DNA of 64,000 bases from Oscillospiraceae bacterium. Its GTDB lineage: Bacteria > Bacillota > Clostridia > Oscillospirales > Acutalibacteraceae. The stretch covers positions 310,001-374,000 of the forward strand of contig SVOT01000001.1 in assembly GCA_015066225.1 (NCBI GenBank), written 5' to 3'. Shown in pieces: positions 62,338 to 64,000 of the stretch. Each line of letters starts with the position of its first letter. Position 1 is the first letter of the stretch. The notes beneath the pieces were generated by a model that was given only the letters and a program-made list of their open reading frames with translations, ran no database searches and was not told the origin of the DNA. A program made the position numbers and the translations under genes.

Positions 62338-62955
62338 TTAACTCCCCTGTATTGGATCAGAAGCGCCTTCGCTTTCATCCTCGCCCACACCGTCAAACAT
62401 AGAAAGCTGACCGTTGTCAACGTCGGACATAAGAACCTCTCTGTCAGCAGTGGGAAGCTCGGGCAGCTCATCAAGTGAGCTCATTGAAAAGCATCTGAGG
62501 AAATTAGCCGTTGTGCCGTAAAGCACAGGTCTGCCGGGAACGTCAAGCCTGCCCTTTTCTTCAACAAGCTCGCGCTGGCAAAGCGTGTTAACAACACCCG
62601 AACAATCAACGCCCCTTATTTGCTCTATGTACGGTTTTGTAATAGGCTGGTTATAGGCAATAATCGCTAAAACCTCAAACGCCGCCTGTGAAAGCGGAGA
62701 ATTACGTTTCAAATCAAGAATTGAGCGGATAGGCTCAACAAACTCTTTTTTACTGCACAGCTGATATTTAGTATCCATCCTTACAAGACACACGCCGCTG
62801 TCATCTGAATCAAGCTTTTTCGTCAACTCGTCAAGTGTTGAAAGCATCGTATCGTCATCCAGACCCATAACAGCCGCTATTTTTGTATATTCGAGGGGCT
62901 CTGCCGCCGCAAATAAAATTGCTTCAGCCATTGCTATCATTTTGTTTTTTTTCAA
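62338..62955 (-). CDS. scpB: Segregation and condensation protein B
   Basis: 205 residues of tandem winged helices with AEAILFAAAEPLEYTKIA, AAFEVLAIIAYNQPITK and RGVDCSGVVNTLCQRELV. It is a kite subunit of the SMC-ScpAB condensin. The start is TTG at 62955, overlapping the scpA stop as TTGA; an ATG at 62940 is the alternative. The acidic C-terminal tail is usual. Confidence 0.93.
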   Translation of the reverse strand: MKKNKMIAMAEAILFAAAEPLEYTKIAAVMGLDDDTMLSTLDELTKKLDSDDSGVCLVRMDTKYQLCSKKEFVEPIRSILDLKRNSPLSQAAFEVLAIIAYNQPITKPYIEQIRGVDCSGVVNTLCQRELVEEKGRLDVPGRPVLYGTTANFLRCFSMSSLDELPELPTADREVLMSDVDNGQLSMFDGVGEDESEGASDPIQGS

Positions 62956-63671
62956 GAATTTTCCATTCCTTCCAAAAGTTCTATCTGTACGTCGTCACCG
63001 TCACCGGAAACGTAAATTGTCTTATTTTTTGCAAGTTCAAGAACGGCAAGGAAAGCCGCAACAAGGTCTGAACGTGATTTTGCCTGCTTGTAAATATCAA
63101 ACAGCTTGCATTTTTTTCGTTTTTTGAGAGAAGTAACAATAGAATCGATTTTTGAACCAACCGAAACTATTTTCTTTGTTACAATCGCTTTAAAAGAGTC
63201 AATAGGCGGCGGCAAACGTCGCATTTTTTTACCCGCCGCAACAGAATAAGCGCTGAGAAGCTCCGATGGCTCGTGAAGACGTTTATATGAGTTGTCGGGA
63301 GTCACGCTTTCGGGTAAATCACGCACCATATAATCGAAGCCGTTAGTCATTTGAGAGAGCTTACCTGCAAGGATTTTACAGTCTCTGTATTCGAGCAATT
63401 CATCTCTTAATTCATTTTTCAGCTCCTCCGCCTCATCATAAACAGGGAGCAGAGAAACTGTTTTTATATACACCAACCGAGCCGCCATTTCAAGAAATTC
63501 GCTGGCAACCTCCATATTTTCTTCCTGCATTTCACGAACATAGGAGGTATATTGCTCCACAAGCTCAAGAATGGGAATATCATAAATATCAAGTTTATGC
63601 TTTGTTATGAGGTGCAAGAGCAGGTCCATCGGACCCTCGAACACGTCAAGCTTATAAGAAATCTTTTCCAT
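62952..63671 (-). CDS. scpA: Segregation and condensation protein A
   Basis: Kleisin subunit bridging SMC heads. 239 residues from ATG 63671 (MEKISYKLDVFEGPMDLLL). The N-terminal motif FEGPMDLLLHLI, then VASEFLEMAARLVYIKT, and the C-terminal winged helix (SRSDLVAAFLAVLELAKNK) are complete. A TTG at 63680 has poorer ribosome-site spacing. It lies 13 bases after the protease gene. Confidence 0.94.
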   Translation of the reverse strand: MEKISYKLDVFEGPMDLLLHLITKHKLDIYDIPILELVEQYTSYVREMQEENMEVASEFLEMAARLVYIKTVSLLPVYDEAEELKNELRDELLEYRDCKILAGKLSQMTNGFDYMVRDLPESVTPDNSYKRLHEPSELLSAYSVAAGKKMRRLPPPIDSFKAIVTKKIVSVGSKIDSIVTSLKKRKKCKLFDIYKQAKSRSDLVAAFLAVLELAKNKTIYVSGDGDDVQIELLEGMENS

Positions 63672-63684
63672 ATCAAACAATCAC

Positions 63685-64000
63685 TTAAAAGGGCAATGAA
63701 GTTATGCTGTCAAAAAACACAAGTATATAACCTGAAATCCTTGAAAGAGGTGTTGTGAGCACACCTGTAAACAGCAAAACAAACAAGCCTATCATAATAT
63801 ATCTTTCGTATTTCATAAGTCCATAGTAATACTTCGCAGGTAACAACGCAGTTAAAAGCCTTGAACCGTCAAGGGGCGGTATAGGAATAAGATTAAACAC
63901 TGCAAGGTTAACATTAATTACAGTTGCAAAGTAAAAGAATTTTGACAGATTAACAAACAACAAATTTGATGTTGAAACTGCCAACGCAATCAAGGCATTG
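63685..64000 (-). CDS. Site-2 protease family protein (5' part outside window)
   Basis: The C-terminal 105 residues of an M50 intramembrane metalloprotease. Visible are the third family motif FNLIPIPPLDGSRLL (with the metal-ligand Asp) and two further membrane segments. The frame stays open to the window edge, so the HEXXH motif and the true start lie outside. Genes of this kind commonly precede scpA in Firmicutes. Substrate unknown. Confidence 0.85.
   Translation of the reverse strand, partial: NALIALAVSTSNLLFVNLSKFFYFATVINVNLAVFNLIPIPPLDGSRLLTALLPAKYYYGLMKYERYIMIGLFVLLFTGVLTTPLSRISGYILVFFDSITSLPF

Noticed and set aside
1..64000. Insertion sequences, prophage or integrated element
   Set aside because: No transposase, integrase or terminal repeats seen; only the 37-40 kb genes look compositionally different.

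Overview
The window looks like the chromosome of a spore-forming Gram-positive anaerobe of the class Clostridia, most likely an Oscillospiraceae/Ruminococcaceae-type gut bacterium. The support is gene content and order rather than any marker gene. It holds the nusB-xseAB-ispA-dxs-tlyA-argR block, the yicC-remA-gmk-rpoZ-priA-def-fmt-rsmB-rlmN-prpC-prkC-rsgA-spoVM block, scpA/scpB next to a GerW-like and a DacB-like gene, an ECF transporter module next to truA, and consensus sigma-A promoters (TTGACA/TATAAT with 17-base spacing). Most genes lie on the minus strand in long, tightly packed operons. No gene-free stretch exceeds about 250 bases. I saw no IS element, prophage, CRISPR array or rRNA, and there is one tRNA gene.

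Layout. 1-7674: minus-strand operon nusB, TsaD-like protein, xseA, xseB, ispA, dxs, tlyA, nadK, argR (termination, isoprenoid precursors, DNA repair, NAD kinase, arginine repressor). 7726-11060: a divergent pair of secreted proteins, one low-complexity anchored protein and one ceramidase-like hydrolase. 11222-11298: tRNA-Val(GAC). 11336-26607: long minus-strand run ruvC-ruvA-ruvB-glmM-methyltransferase-ecfA1-ecfA2-ecfT-truA-DUF5711-cvpA-pgsA-clpE, ending in a TetM/EF-G-like GTPase fused to a YacP/Rae1 endoribonuclease domain. 26805-29051: plus-strand island with an SH3 protein, a PflX-like radical SAM protein and a cysteine-rich protein carrying a sporulation-type promoter. 29096-34847: orphan sugar-binding lipoprotein, DUF4364, folC, valS. 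35040-40401: DUF4234 protein, then a surface-glycopolymer cluster (acyltransferase, LicD fusion, IspD/TarI-like cytidylyltransferase, 2-hydroxyacid dehydrogenase). 40548-43034: rplM-rpsI and a D,D-carboxypeptidase. 43136-46046: phosphoesterase and beta-helix protein. 46098-59151: the translation/signalling block from yicC to spoVM. 59210-64000: rluB, dacB-like, gerW-like, DUF2953, scpB, scpA and a truncated site-2 protease.

The most interesting items are these: (1) the TetM-like/Rae1 fusion, which joins two protein families that both act at the ribosomal A site, directly downstream of a ClpE-type unfoldase; (2) a 24-codon spoVM gene; (3) a shared promoter motif GTTGTAAC-N14-CTCATATTAT in front of both spoVM and the cysteine-rich protein, which ties the latter to sporulation; (4) a LicD phosphotransferase fused to a degenerate epimerase-like domain in a cluster that may make an unusual CDP-activated acid or alditol; (5) three leader hairpins placed on or next to Shine-Dalgarno sequences. 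All functional statements rest on motif recognition by eye, with no database search.
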